Shown: positions 25,792-35,235, counted from the stretch's first letter. The stretch: 64,000 nucleotides of DNA from an uncultured Cytophagales bacterium (GCA_913057175.1 CAJXNP010000010.1:186001-250000), one strand, 5' to 3'. A program made the numbers and translations. Notes: generated by a model from the letters alone, not told the origin.

Positions 25792-26490
25792 TTACTGGTT
25801 GGTATTGATTAATTTAAAGCCTTCCCCATGCATTGTCAATATCTGGATGTTTTCATCTTCTTTCAGATGTTTCCTCAATTTTGTGATATAAACATCCATA
25901 CTCCGTGCATTGAAATAGCTGTCATCTCCCCAGATGGCTTTGAGTGCAAGTGTACGGGAAACAGGTTTGTTAAAGTTTATACAAAGTAGTTTTAAAAGCT
26001 GGGATTCCTTAGTTGTAAGCTTTATTTCATCTCCATTGATGGTCAGGAATTGGCGCTCGGAATCGAACGAACAGTCACCAAATTTGAATAAAGTTTCATT
26101 GGTTTTAAGAATGCTTTCATTCGAATGTGTTCTGCGAAAAATAGCATTGATCCTCAGCAACAACTCCTCCATGCTAAATGGTTTCGTAACATAATCATCC
26201 GCTCCGATCGTCAAACCTTTGATGGTGTCTTCCTTCATTGACTTTGCTGTTAAAAAGATCATGGGAATTTCTTTGTCAAGTATCCTGATCTCCCTTGCCA
26301 GTGTAAACCCATCTTTCTTTGGCATCATAATATCGAGAATGATCATATTGTAATTTCCGGCTCTGTAGGCGGCTAATCCGGCCTCTCCATTTTCGGCCAG
26401 TTTCGTTTCAAAGCCCTTCATCGACAGATATTCAGAAAGAACTTTTCCTAAATTATGGTCATCTTCTACAATTAGTAAACTTTTATCCAT
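25792..26490 (-). CDS. Two-component response regulator, OmpR/PhoB family
   Basis: 232 aa from MDKSLLIVEDDHNLGKVLSE; codons upstream to 26535 are probably not translated. The receiver domain (about 1-120) has the acidic pair EDD, phospho-accepting Asp in MIILDIMMPKKDG, Thr in FLTAKS and Lys in VTKPF. The C-terminal winged helix (about 135-230) has LTTKESQLLKLLCIN and SMDVYITKLRKHL, so it binds DNA. It overlaps the sensor kinase gene by eight bases. The regulon is unknown. Confidence 0.95.
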   Translation of the reverse strand: MDKSLLIVEDDHNLGKVLSEYLSMKGFETKLAENGEAGLAAYRAGNYNMIILDIMMPKKDGFTLAREIRILDKEIPMIFLTAKSMKEDTIKGLTIGADDYVTKPFSMEELLLRINAIFRRTHSNESILKTNETLFKFGDCSFDSERQFLTINGDEIKLTTKESQLLKLLCINFNKPVSRTLALKAIWGDDSYFNARSMDVYITKLRKHLKEDENIQILTMHGEGFKLINTNQ

Positions 26491-28093
26491 GCTGTGGTAA
26501 ATAAATTTCGAATTCACTTCCTTTATTCTGGACACTCCTTACTCCAATCTTGCCACCCAGCGCGTCCAGCATTGTTTTTACATAAGCGAGGCCTAATCCA
26601 AACCCTTTGACATCGTGTAAATTGCCTGTTGGAACACGATAGAATTTTTCAAAAATCTTGTTTTGAACTTCCTTGGACATGCCAATACCATGGTCTTCCA
26701 CCCTGATTTTGATCCCTCCGTTGACATTGTCGGTCTTTACAACAATTTTGGGGTGTTCTGGTGAATATTTATTGGCATTGTCCAGAAGGTTATAAATAAT
26801 GTTGGTCATATGGATCTCGTCTCCAATGAATTCCTTTTTATCTGCCAATAATTCCTTTTTGATCTCACCTCCTCTTTTTTCTATCTGAAGATTAATATGC
26901 TGAATGGCGTTGTCAATGATCTGATGCATATCCAGTTTCTCCAGCTTAAGCTTAAAGTCCTTTTTATCAAGAGTAGCCATTTGAAGCACCTTTTCTACCT
27001 GCATGCCTAATCTTTTGTTTTCATCACGAATAATGGATATGTACCGGTTGGTAAAGCCTGCATTTTTCTTCACCTCCGGGTCCTGCAGTGCTTCACATGC
27101 AAGCGAAACGGTAGAAATCGGGGTTTTAAATTCATGGGTCATGTTGTTGATAAAGTCATTCTTAACTTCGGAGATCTGCTTTTGCCTTTTAATCGTATAA
27201 ATGGCATAGCCAAAACAAAAAATGATGACCAGCAATAGGATCAAACTAGCTGCTAATGAAATAAATACCTTACCTAAAATAAACACACTTTGCGATGGAA
27301 AATATACCATTAAAGATGAGTGCTGATCGATCAGGTCGTTTTTAAATAGTTTTGTTTTAAAATTCGATTGCAGTATTTCGGATTTATATTCATCTGTATT
27401 TGTAATCAATATCTCCTTTGTCTGGTCATTGAACACTCCATAGGAATACTCCGTATCAACTCCACGGCTCAATAAGTTGGCCTTAAGCAGGGTATCTATT
27501 TGCTCCTTCGTAATCCTGTTAGTGATTTTTCTTTCTTTCGAGATCAATTCATTCAGCACTACCATCACCATTTCGGATTTTTCCCTTACCTTTTCAATGT
27601 CTGTCTTTAACTTTTCATCGTATTCCTGTACCGTGTCAATCTCTGACCTGGAACGGGTGATCTCAATTAAAACGTCATCGTCTATGTATTGTCCTTCCCG
27701 GAGTGTCTGGCCTTCTGAATCAAATTGCTGAGAGTAATTGGGATCCCGAAGATCTATTGTGTCTGTATTGGTAAAAAACTTCCTTACCGTCTCTTCTGTA
27801 ATGAAGTTTCTGTTTTTATTGGAATCATTACTTTTTGAAATGAACCGAATGCTGTCGTGACTGATAACAGTTACGCCACCTTGGTTAAATTTCAGTTTTT
27901 GTTCTGCTGTGTAAAGAATTTCCTGTTGTTCCAGGTCTTTGGATACGGAGTTTAATGCCTCATGGACAGACTGGTTAAAACGCTCCTCACCTATCTTAAC
28001 CACATTGTTAACCCAGTATGCCTGAAAACCCAACAACCCAACCATGGAAATAGCCATGAGAAAGGTGATCCATTTTATACTTTTCTCCGTCAT
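26483..28093 (-). CDS. Sensor histidine kinase
   Basis: 536 aa. TM1 (about residues 9-29), a large periplasmic domain of about 230 residues and TM2 (about 278-300). Then comes the HisKA dimer with His320 in NNMTHEFKTPIST and an HATPase domain with N-box NIIYNLLDNANKYS, G1 VEDHGIGMS and G2 GFGLGLAYV. No HAMP domain is evident. It pairs with the OmpR-type regulator just downstream, overlapping by eight bases. The periplasmic part is unlike any sensor domain I recognise, so the signal is unknown. Confidence 0.93.
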   Translation of the reverse strand: MTEKSIKWITFLMAISMVGLLGFQAYWVNNVVKIGEERFNQSVHEALNSVSKDLEQQEILYTAEQKLKFNQGGVTVISHDSIRFISKSNDSNKNRNFITEETVRKFFTNTDTIDLRDPNYSQQFDSEGQTLREGQYIDDDVLIEITRSRSEIDTVQEYDEKLKTDIEKVREKSEMVMVVLNELISKERKITNRITKEQIDTLLKANLLSRGVDTEYSYGVFNDQTKEILITNTDEYKSEILQSNFKTKLFKNDLIDQHSSLMVYFPSQSVFILGKVFISLAASLILLLVIIFCFGYAIYTIKRQKQISEVKNDFINNMTHEFKTPISTVSLACEALQDPEVKKNAGFTNRYISIIRDENKRLGMQVEKVLQMATLDKKDFKLKLEKLDMHQIIDNAIQHINLQIEKRGGEIKKELLADKKEFIGDEIHMTNIIYNLLDNANKYSPEHPKIVVKTDNVNGGIKIRVEDHGIGMSKEVQNKIFEKFYRVPTGNLHDVKGFGLGLAYVKTMLDALGGKIGVRSVQNKGSEFEIYLPQHG

Positions 28094-28156
28094 TATACAA
28101 AATTACGTTCTGTATAGCTTAAACGTATATTTTTAACTTTTTTTAACAATTGCCCA

Positions 28157-29752
28157 TTACTTAAAGAAAATATCAAAAGGAGATTTTGTGGTTGTTCTTC
28201 TTCTCCTCCTTGTTGTTGTAGACTTTACCCCCAAGGCTCCTAAAATTCCCCTTGTTAACTCCCTTGCCAATGTTCTTCCCACCTGCCGCGATGCAGAGCT
28301 ATTGATAACTTGTTCAAAAATTGTTTTTTCACTACTCCCTGATCTGGATTTAGCTGCTTTTTCCTGATCTTCCTGTAACTTTTTCTGGTGTTCCTCTTTT
28401 TGTGCCTCTTCTATTTTTGCATTCAATATTTCATGTGCACTCTCGCGATCTATAACTTCATCATACTTTTTACAAATAAAAGATTTTTGAATAATGTGGT
28501 CAATTTCGCTCTCGGTCAAAACATCCATCCGAGATTTTGGAGCTCTTACAAGTGTATGAACTAAAGGTGTTGGAATGCCTTTTTCATTTAAACAAGTGAT
28601 AAGCGCTTCCCCAATCCCCATTGTTGTAAGCAATTCATCTGTCTGATAATAATCTGTAATGGGAAAGTTTTCTGCGGCTGCTTTGATCGCCTTTCTGTCC
28701 CTTGCCGTAAAAGCCCTCAAAGCATGCTGGATTTTCAATCCCAGCTGCCCCAATACGCTGTCTGGTACATCATCCGGATTTTGAGTAATAAAAAACACTC
28801 CAACTCCTTTTGATCTGATCAGCTTAATGATGATCTCAATCTGGTCAAGCAAAGCATTGGAAGCTTCTTCAAAGACCAAATGAGCTTCGTCAATAAAAAC
28901 AGCGAGTTTAGGTTGTTCCAAATCACCCTCTTCGAGGAAAGTAGAATAAATCTCTGCCAAAAGCTGCAGCATGAAAGCGGAAAACAACTTCGGTTTGTCT
29001 TGTATATCACACAATCGGAGAATAGAAACAACGCCTCTTCCATTTTCATCATAACGACACAAATCATCCACATCAAATGACGGCTCGCCAAAAAACCTTT
29101 CGGCACCCTGCTGCTCAAGTTGAATGACTTTTCTCAGAATTGTTCCAACAGATGACCCCGATATTTTTCCATAGTCCTTTTCAACCAATTCCTTTCCTTC
29201 ATTCTGAAGATAATTCAGCACTTTTTTAAAGTCCTCCAAATCAAGCAAGGGGAGCTTTTGATCGTCACAGAATTTAAATAGAATGGAAACGATGCTTTCC
29301 TGTGTTTCATTTAACTCCAGTATTTTGGAAAACAGGATTGGGCCAAATTCCAATACAGTTGCTCTGAGTCGTGCTCCCTTTTCTTCAGAAAGTGAATAAA
29401 ATTCCACTGTGCTTTTGCCCGGTTCAAAGGGCAGGTTCATCATTTGATGCCGCTCTTCAATTTTGGAGTTGACAGCTCCCCCGGCAGCAATGCCACTCAG
29501 ATCTCCTTTAATGTCCATTAAAAGACTCGGAACTCCTTTTTCGGCCAACTGCTCAGCCAGGCATTGTAAGGTTTTGGTTTTGCCCGTTCCGGTCGCTCCG
29601 GCGATGAGACCATGCCGATTAAGGGTTTTTAAAGGTATTTTTACAAATGTATCTGACAGACATTTTCCATCAATCATTGCTCCGCCCATAATGACAGATT
29701 CACCTTTAAAGGAGTAGGAACTGTTTATTTCTTGCTGGAATTGGTTGTTCAT
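28157..29752 (-). CDS. HerA-like ATPase/helicase (DUF853 family)
   Basis: 531 aa. A P-loop ATPase with Walker A GLIAGATGTGKTKTL, Walker B-like AVFIDEAHLVFE, and the motifs LLMDIKGDLSGIA and GVFFITQNPDDVPDSVLGQL of the DUF853/YjgR branch of the HerA-FtsK superfamily. The C-terminal region has a charged coiled coil and ends with a very basic run (TTTRRRRRTTTKSPFD), which may bind nucleic acid. The biological role of this family is not settled. It lies 63 bases downstream of the sensor kinase start. Confidence 0.85.
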   Translation of the reverse strand: MNNQFQQEINSSYSFKGESVIMGGAMIDGKCLSDTFVKIPLKTLNRHGLIAGATGTGKTKTLQCLAEQLAEKGVPSLLMDIKGDLSGIAAGGAVNSKIEERHQMMNLPFEPGKSTVEFYSLSEEKGARLRATVLEFGPILFSKILELNETQESIVSILFKFCDDQKLPLLDLEDFKKVLNYLQNEGKELVEKDYGKISGSSVGTILRKVIQLEQQGAERFFGEPSFDVDDLCRYDENGRGVVSILRLCDIQDKPKLFSAFMLQLLAEIYSTFLEEGDLEQPKLAVFIDEAHLVFEEASNALLDQIEIIIKLIRSKGVGVFFITQNPDDVPDSVLGQLGLKIQHALRAFTARDRKAIKAAAENFPITDYYQTDELLTTMGIGEALITCLNEKGIPTPLVHTLVRAPKSRMDVLTESEIDHIIQKSFICKKYDEVIDRESAHEILNAKIEEAQKEEHQKKLQEDQEKAAKSRSGSSEKTIFEQVINSSASRQVGRTLARELTRGILGALGVKSTTTRRRRRTTTKSPFDIFFK

Positions 29753-30197
29753 AATCGAAATTCTGAATGATAAACTAAATCTAAAAATACACAGTATTTG
29801 TTAAATCCACGCCACTTCACAAAAAGTAATGACCAACCTTAAAATGGCAAATGTCTTAAGATTAGGTGAAGTTTTGAACAATGAAGCATCAATTCATAAG
29901 TCGATACCTTTTGAGCCTTAATTTTTTAGGGTAGGTGAAGTTTTGTGCTTTGTTTTGCGCATCCGTTCAGGAAACCGGGAAAAATATATTTTCTCATTAG
30001 AATCTGAGGGAGGAGAAATTTTTTATTCACTTTCATTTTTAGACGCAATATTGCTGATAATCTCCTCTTTTTACTTTTTACCATCCTTTTCATTCACAAT
30101 TTTTAACAAATCATTTTTCACAAATTTTTTTCTTAAATCATTCTAATTTTTAATTTCCGGCTTGGATTCAAATTTGGATAGCAAATTATTTTTTTGA
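29753..30197. other. Intergenic region between divergent HerA-like and SRPBCC genes
   Basis: 445 bases without a convincing gene. It holds two direct copies of AGGTGAAGTTTTG (29864-29876 and 29933-29945), 69 bases apart. A partly complementary ACTTCACAAAAAG lies near 29812. A 67-codon open frame on the plus strand lacks coding character and looks spurious. The repeats may be binding sites; both neighbouring genes start outward from here. Confidence 0.5.
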
Positions 30198-30575
30198 ATG
30201 AAATCACTTATTAAGGAATATAGGATCCATGCTTCAATTGATGAAATTTTTGAGGCGCTGACAGATCCTGAAGTCATTGAAGAATGGTCGGGCAATTATG
30301 CTGAAATGGATGCCCGTCCCGGCGGTAAGTTTTCTTTTTGGGAAGGATCTATATACGGTGTTAATAAGGAAATTTCCAAAAACAAAATTGTTCAATCCTG
30401 GTATGATGAATCATGGGAAACACCCTCGAAAGTAACCATTACAATGGAAGATGGGGGAGATGTAACGCTCCTGAAAATTGTTCACATCAACATTCCTGAC
30501 GGATCACTTGAAAGTACCCGAGAAGGCTGGGACCTCTATTACATGGGTCCCCTGATCGAAATGTTTGAAGACTAA
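30198..30575 (+). CDS. SRPBCC / AHSA1-like domain protein
   Basis: 125 aa, a single START-like domain. The opening (YRIHASIDEIFEALTDPEVI then EEWSGNYAEMDARPGGKFSF) and central strand pattern fit the AHSA1/polyketide-cyclase SRPBCC fold, which has a hydrophobic ligand pocket. It is slightly shorter than typical AHSA1 proteins (about 140-150 aa). The ligand is unknown. It starts after the 445-base gap and converges with the DUF1361 gene with one base between the stop codons. Confidence 0.8.
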   Translation: MKSLIKEYRIHASIDEIFEALTDPEVIEEWSGNYAEMDARPGGKFSFWEGSIYGVNKEISKNKIVQSWYDESWETPSKVTITMEDGGDVTLLKIVHINIPDGSLESTREGWDLYYMGPLIEMFED

Positions 30576-30576
30576 A

Positions 30577-31263
30577 TCAAGAGTTATTCGATGACCTCAT
30601 CATGGTCAGGGTCATCATATAGACCATTCCCATGAGTAATGAAAAGCTTACTGTCATGAAAATAGCGGTTGGATTTTGAAGATGGACAACAATATCCATG
30701 AAAAGATCTTGTGGGCGCACAAAGATATCCCAGCTGTTCCACCTTTGTACCCTTCCGAGGAATACACCGTATCCCGAAAGGACAATACTTCCACCAATTA
30801 AAAGGTATGCGACATGTTTGGGAAACCTTTTCACAAAGTTCATGTGCATGATCATAAGTGAATTAATACCTGTCGCAAGACCACAAAGTGCGAACGTAAA
30901 CAGCAACATGGCATCACCCCATTCACCGGGAACCTGACGCTCATTCATGTGAATAAGGTCTGTAATCAGATAAGGTGCATTGGGGAAAAACAGGAGCCAT
31001 AAGATGGTCATTCCCCAGAATTTCCAGTTTTGAAGACGTTGTGCAGGATAATTCAAACGGTGATAAAGTAAATAAGAAAAGAACATAGGTACCCATGCAA
31101 GAAATAAGTTCCATGTAAGGTATCTGTAGTAGGATTTCCCTGTGTATATGATAATCGCTGCCATAAAGATGATGGAGAACAGGGATAATATCATTACCAT
31201 AAAAAGGGGCTTATATTGACCCATGTAATGGTTTTTATCGTTGATTTTCTTCAAAAAGGACAT
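30577..31263 (-). CDS. DUF1361 family membrane protein
   Basis: 228 aa, about six TM segments. Residues LAWVPMFFSYLLYHRL, WLLFFPNAPYLITDLIH and VFLGRVQRWNSWDIFVRP are characteristic of the DUF1361 family, seen widely in Bacteroidota and Firmicutes. Function is unknown; the conserved Asn-Ala-Pro-Tyr and Arg-x-Asn-Ser-Trp patches sit at the membrane face. It is monocistronic, with a 416-base gap upstream that contains a long inverted repeat. Confidence 0.85.
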   Translation of the reverse strand: MSFLKKINDKNHYMGQYKPLFMVMILSLFSIIFMAAIIIYTGKSYYRYLTWNLFLAWVPMFFSYLLYHRLNYPAQRLQNWKFWGMTILWLLFFPNAPYLITDLIHMNERQVPGEWGDAMLLFTFALCGLATGINSLMIMHMNFVKRFPKHVAYLLIGGSIVLSGYGVFLGRVQRWNSWDIFVRPQDLFMDIVVHLQNPTAIFMTVSFSLLMGMVYMMTLTMMRSSNNS

Positions 31264-31679
31264 CTTTCAGTATTTGATGTAAAACGGTCTGGTTTAATGA
31301 ATTTTTTAAAGCTAATCAGCCAAAAAATTGCCAAAAACATACATGGCTGTAAATCAATTGTTTACAAATAGGTGCAGAGAGAAAATTTGTCGTTTTGACA
31401 AACAATTTGTCAAAACGAAAATAGCCTTTTCAATTTGAACAAAATTGACTCCGGTTCTTAACGCAGCAAAATTCCTTATCGAACTTTTTCCATATCATGG
31501 TACAACAAACTGAAATTACCATACTTTCAAACAAAATTCTTTCGTTTTATTGCTCCAGATTGCTATAAATGATAGATTTCACGCTGGATGGGGAATTGAT
31601 CAACGACTCAGGACCTTTTTTGATAGTCAGAATTAAATAACCATCTTAAGCAAACCCAACAACTATATATTGATTTCAA
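31264..31679. other. Intergenic region between DUF1361 and the lipoprotein gene
   Basis: 416 bases without any open frame I would call a gene. The only clear structure is the inverted repeat at 31390-31418. The two flanking genes are transcribed away from it, so it must carry both promoters. I could not identify convincing -33/-7 elements by eye. Confidence 0.5.
31390..31418. promoter_or_regulatory. Perfect 13-bp inverted repeat in a divergent promoter region
   Basis: TCGTTTTGACAAA-CAA-TTTGTCAAAACGA. The arms are identical over 13 bases with a 3-base loop. It lies between two divergent genes and no U-run follows on either strand, so an operator or a structured 5' leader is more likely than a terminator. 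Confidence 0.5.
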
Positions 31680-32288
31680 ATGAGATTGAACACATCTTCT
31701 TGTTTTACCCATTCAAAATTTATATTGGTTTTACTCTTTACCATAACTCTTGCCGGGTGCAAAGATGAAATAGAAGAACCAACAAATAGCTTTGAGTATA
31801 GTGGGCTAACTTATCAGATAAGAGATGCCATTATCCAGGATATTGGTCCGGTTGATATCATTAATGATGATGAGTCAAAGAATACACATCACGGTTATCT
31901 GGTTGGCTTTTCTGATGGCGACATTCAGAACGATAAGGAATACATTGCTGAAGATGCCAGATATGTAATGGTCTTCTATGCATATTCACCACTAATCACA
32001 GACACCATCGGATTTAATGAAGGAATTTACAACTATGGCAGCTGGCTGGATTTTCTGGATGGTGATGAAGACTTCCTGGACGAGACTTTTTTTACTGTTT
32101 CTTCCATTATATTCGATGATGATTTTGACGGACTCATCTATTCTGACGAAGAAACAAAAGAAATTACAGGCGGAATTGTCAATATTCAGGGGACAAAACC
32201 CAGCTATGACATGTTCTTTAGATTGGACCTTTCTCTTGGTAAAAAAATAAATGGCAACTATTCAGGTCTATTTGAGTTTGTCAACTAA
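31680..32288 (+). CDS. Lipoprotein of unknown function
   Basis: 202 aa. A signal peptide with lipobox (VLLFTITLAGC-K) anchors it in the envelope. The mature part is acidic, beta-rich and contains short Asp-rich stretches (FLDGDEDFLDE, IIFDDDFDGLIYSDEE) that might bind calcium. No family is recognised. It is preceded by a long regulatory gap and followed 73 bases later by the sorbosone-dehydrogenase-like lipoprotein, so the two may be expressed together. Confidence 0.7.
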   Translation: MRLNTSSCFTHSKFILVLLFTITLAGCKDEIEEPTNSFEYSGLTYQIRDAIIQDIGPVDIINDDESKNTHHGYLVGFSDGDIQNDKEYIAEDARYVMVFYAYSPLITDTIGFNEGIYNYGSWLDFLDGDEDFLDETFFTVSSIIFDDDFDGLIYSDEETKEITGGIVNIQGTKPSYDMFFRLDLSLGKKINGNYSGLFEFVN

Positions 32289-32361
32289 AAAGCTTTTTAT
32301 GTAAATTCTCTTTCATCGTGTATGGGCAATTTCATAACTTGATTGTCTAAACAACATACAC

Positions 32362-33672
32362 ATGAACATACTTAACACCTTAACACTTCTAGCCGGACTG
32401 TTCATCATTGCCTGCAGCAGTCCAAAAAAAGAAACTCCGGAAGAACCAGCTATGAAAACTTCCCTCATCGCAGATACTGATAACGGTGGAATTACTCTGC
32501 CTGATGGCTTCGGCGCAATCGTAGCAGCAGACACGCTGGGGCGAGCTGGTCACATGGTCACCAAGCCAAACGGAGACTTGATCGTCCAGTTACGCGATGC
32601 CAAGAATGGAATTGGCATACTGGCAATGAGAGACTCGGATGAAGATGGTAAATTTGAAATGAAGGAAACTTTTTCAGGTGTAGCAGGAACCGGCCTTGGC
32701 ATTTACAATGACTACCTGTACGCCTCATCTGATACTTCCGTTCATCGGTTCAGGCTAACCAACAACTCATTATTACCTGATACGACGGGGGAATTGATAA
32801 TTTCAGGCTATCCCAAACAAAGTCAGCATGACACAAAGTCCCTTACATTTGACGGACAAGGTCATATCTATGTAAATATTGGAGCTCCCTCCAATGCTTG
32901 CATGGAAAAAGTTCGCACGCCTGGTTCTCCGGGAATGGATCCATGCCCTTTGTTGGAACACCATGCAGGAATATGGCAGTACAATGCCAATACCCCTAAC
33001 CAGGATGCTTACGCAGATGGGAACAGATATGCCACCGGACTTCGAAATGTTGTGGCCCTTGATTGGAATTCAGCGGACAATACACTCTATGCCGTTCAGC
33101 ATGGACGGGACCAATTAAATCAATTTTTCCCCGACATGTACACGACAGAGCAAAGCGCAGAGCTGCCGTCTGAAGAATTTTTCCGGCTTCCTGAAGGATC
33201 AAATGGCGGATGGCCCTATTGTTATTACGATGGCCAGAAGGAGAAAAAAGTATTGATGCCGGAATACGGCGGGGATGGTGAAATGGTCACTGAGAAATGC
33301 GAAGATAAAACCTTGCCCATCATGAGTTTTCCCGGACATGTTGCTCCAAACGATTTGTTATTTTATACCGGAGACATGTTTCCTGAAAAATACAGGGGAG
33401 GCGCATTTATTGCTTTTCACGGCTCCTGGAATCGAGGACCTCATGATCAATATGGCTTTTTTGTAGTATTCGTTCCGTTTACAAATGGCAATATTTCTGG
33501 GGATTATGAAATTTTCGCATCCGGATTTGTTGGTCCAGAACCGGTCAAAAGTCCGGGTGATGCATTGTATCGACCATGCGGACTAGCAATGGCTCCCGAT
33601 GGTTCACTCTATATATCCGAAGATCAGAAAGGAAGGATCTGGAGAGTGATCTACAACGGAACAGGCACATAA
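32362..33672 (+). CDS. Glucose/sorbosone dehydrogenase-like lipoprotein (PQQ-type beta-propeller)
   Basis: 436 aa. A lipobox (LAGLFIIAC-S) is followed by a six-bladed propeller of the soluble aldose/sorbosone dehydrogenase family. Blade motifs include NGDLIVQLRDAKNGIG, GRDQLNQFFPDMY, NGGWPYCYYDGQ, GGAFIAFHGSWNRGP and APDGSLYISEDQKGRIWRV. These enzymes oxidise sugars using PQQ as cofactor, and many Bacteroidota members have unknown substrates. A perfect 13-bp terminator follows the stop. The cofactor is assumed from family, not shown here. Confidence 0.83.
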   Translation: MNILNTLTLLAGLFIIACSSPKKETPEEPAMKTSLIADTDNGGITLPDGFGAIVAADTLGRAGHMVTKPNGDLIVQLRDAKNGIGILAMRDSDEDGKFEMKETFSGVAGTGLGIYNDYLYASSDTSVHRFRLTNNSLLPDTTGELIISGYPKQSQHDTKSLTFDGQGHIYVNIGAPSNACMEKVRTPGSPGMDPCPLLEHHAGIWQYNANTPNQDAYADGNRYATGLRNVVALDWNSADNTLYAVQHGRDQLNQFFPDMYTTEQSAELPSEEFFRLPEGSNGGWPYCYYDGQKEKKVLMPEYGGDGEMVTEKCEDKTLPIMSFPGHVAPNDLLFYTGDMFPEKYRGGAFIAFHGSWNRGPHDQYGFFVVFVPFTNGNISGDYEIFASGFVGPEPVKSPGDALYRPCGLAMAPDGSLYISEDQKGRIWRVIYNGTGT

Positions 33673-33684
33673 GAACTTATAATC

Positions 33685-33720
33685 AAACAGGCGGAAAGAT
33701 TTTTTCCGCCTGTTTCTTTT
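33685..33720 (+). terminator. Rho-independent terminator
   Basis: AAACAGGCGGAAA-GATTT-TTTCCGCCTGTTT, 13-bp perfect arms, followed by CTTTT. It closes the lipoprotein/dehydrogenase unit 12 bases after its stop. Confidence 0.9.
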
Positions 33721-33725
33721 AAAAA

Positions 33726-34514
33726 ATGAATATCTCTCTGCAGAATAAAAGAGCACTTGTTTGCGGAAGCACACAAGGTATTGGGAAAGCCATTGCCATG
33801 GAATTGGCTGAATGCGGTGCGGAGGTAATTCTCTACGCCAGGAATAAAGAGCTTCTTAAGAAAACTTCTCAAGAACTGCCCAATCACCACCGACAAAATC
33901 ATCAGTACATCATAGCAGATTTTTCAAAACCGGAGGAGGTGCATAATGCTTTCACTCAGTATTTAAATGAGAACTCTACCATACAAATTTTAGTGAACAA
34001 TACAGGTGGTCCCCCTGCGGGTCTGGCGATAGATGCAAGCATTACAGACTTCAGGATTGCCTTTAACCAACACCTGATTAATAATCAGATCATTGTTCAG
34101 TCTTTGCTGGAGGGAATGAAAAAGGCAGGATATGGAAGGATCATTAACATTATTTCTACATCTGTAAAGGTCCCTATTCAGGGATTGGGCGTTTCCAATA
34201 CGATCAGGGGTGCCGTAGCCAGCTGGGCTAAAACGCTTTCCAATGAATTGGGCCCTTATGGAATCACCGTTAATAACATTTTACCGGGATTAACCAAAAC
34301 AGAACGATTAACCAGTATGGTAAAAAAGCGCGCAGATGATGCCGGTAAATCGGAACAAGAAATGGAAGAAATAATGCGAGCAGGTATTCCATTACGCCGT
34401 TTTGCTGAGCCAGAAGAGCTGGCTTCACTGGCCGCTTTTTTGGCTTCACCTGCAGCTTCATATATCACAGGCACAAGTATTCGGATCGATGGTGGAGTTA
34501 CTCCTTCGATCTGA
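33726..34514 (+). CDS. SDR-family protein lacking the Tyr-xxx-Lys catalytic pair
   Basis: 262 aa. Rossmann nucleotide site VCGSTQGIGKAIAMELAE, NNTGGPPAG and the C-terminal SITGT-type tail (YITGTSIRIDGG) place it in the FabG-like SDR group. At the position of the catalytic Tyr-x-x-x-Lys it reads LGVSNTIRGAVASWAKTLSN, so Tyr and Lys are Asn and Arg. This Asn/Arg variant forms a known atypical subgroup found in many bacteria; its reaction is not established. It ends by overlapping the convergent pseudouridine synthase gene by 17 bases. Confidence 0.85.
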   Translation: MNISLQNKRALVCGSTQGIGKAIAMELAECGAEVILYARNKELLKKTSQELPNHHRQNHQYIIADFSKPEEVHNAFTQYLNENSTIQILVNNTGGPPAGLAIDASITDFRIAFNQHLINNQIIVQSLLEGMKKAGYGRIINIISTSVKVPIQGLGVSNTIRGAVASWAKTLSNELGPYGITVNNILPGLTKTERLTSMVKKRADDAGKSEQEMEEIMRAGIPLRRFAEPEELASLAAFLASPAASYITGTSIRIDGGVTPSI

Positions 34515-35226
34515 AAAAATCGGGATTAGAAAAATCATCCAAAGAAATAAATTGTTCCCAAAATGGATCGGAAGGGAGCGGTGCTGAAACAGTCACACGT
34601 TCTTTTTTCACAGGATGAATGAATGAAATTCTTTTTGCATGCAGGTTGATGTTTCCATCATTGTTTGGCGTTTTAAAACCATATTTTAAATCCCCTCTTA
34701 TCGGACTTCCTATTGAAGATAGCTGCACCCGGATTTGGTGTGGTCGACCTGTTACAGGATATACTTCCACCAAGAAATGATCATTAAGTTTGCCGAGTTG
34801 TTTATAATGTAAAGTGGCTTTTTGAGCATTATCCATAGGCTTTTCATAAGCTGATACCACATTCCTTTGCGAATCTTTTATCAGATAATGGGTGAGGGTT
34901 CCCGATTCTTTTGGAGGCCTTTTCTTTACAACTGCCCAATAAACCTTTTGAATGTCCCGGTTTTTAAATTCCTTGTTCATTCTTTCCAAGGCTTTCGAAG
35001 TCCTGGCGAATACCAAAACACCTGAAACAGGTCGATCCAATCGGTGGACAACTCCCAAAAAAACATTTCCCGGCTTATTGTACTTTTCCTTTAAATAAAC
35101 TTTATAAAAATCTACCAATGGTTGATCACCTGTTTTGTCTCCCTGGACCAATTCACCCGCAGGTTTATTGACCACTAACAGGTGATTGTCTTCAAATAAA
35201 ATTTCGTAGGAAAGCTTTTTTTTCAA
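34498..35226 (-). CDS. RNA pseudouridine synthase, RluA family
   Basis: 242 aa. Catalytic motif VHRLDRPVSGVLVFA with the nucleophilic Asp, FKNRDIQKVYWAVV, and VTGRPHQIRVQLSSIGSPI with GDLKYGF. It turns specific uridines in rRNA or tRNA into pseudouridine. No S4 domain is present, as in the RluA/RluC short type; the exact target site cannot be told from sequence. The next gene upstream is prfC. Confidence 0.92.
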   Translation of the reverse strand: MKKKLSYEILFEDNHLLVVNKPAGELVQGDKTGDQPLVDFYKVYLKEKYNKPGNVFLGVVHRLDRPVSGVLVFARTSKALERMNKEFKNRDIQKVYWAVVKKRPPKESGTLTHYLIKDSQRNVVSAYEKPMDNAQKATLHYKQLGKLNDHFLVEVYPVTGRPHQIRVQLSSIGSPIRGDLKYGFKTPNNDGNINLHAKRISFIHPVKKERVTVSAPLPSDPFWEQFISLDDFSNPDFFRSKE

Positions 35227-35235
35227 ACCCTTTAA

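Noticed and set aside
29943-30146. 67-codon plus-strand open frame in the HerA-like/SRPBCC gap
   Set aside because: Composition is dominated by Phe/Ser/Leu as expected for AT-rich non-coding DNA; no start signal or domain.
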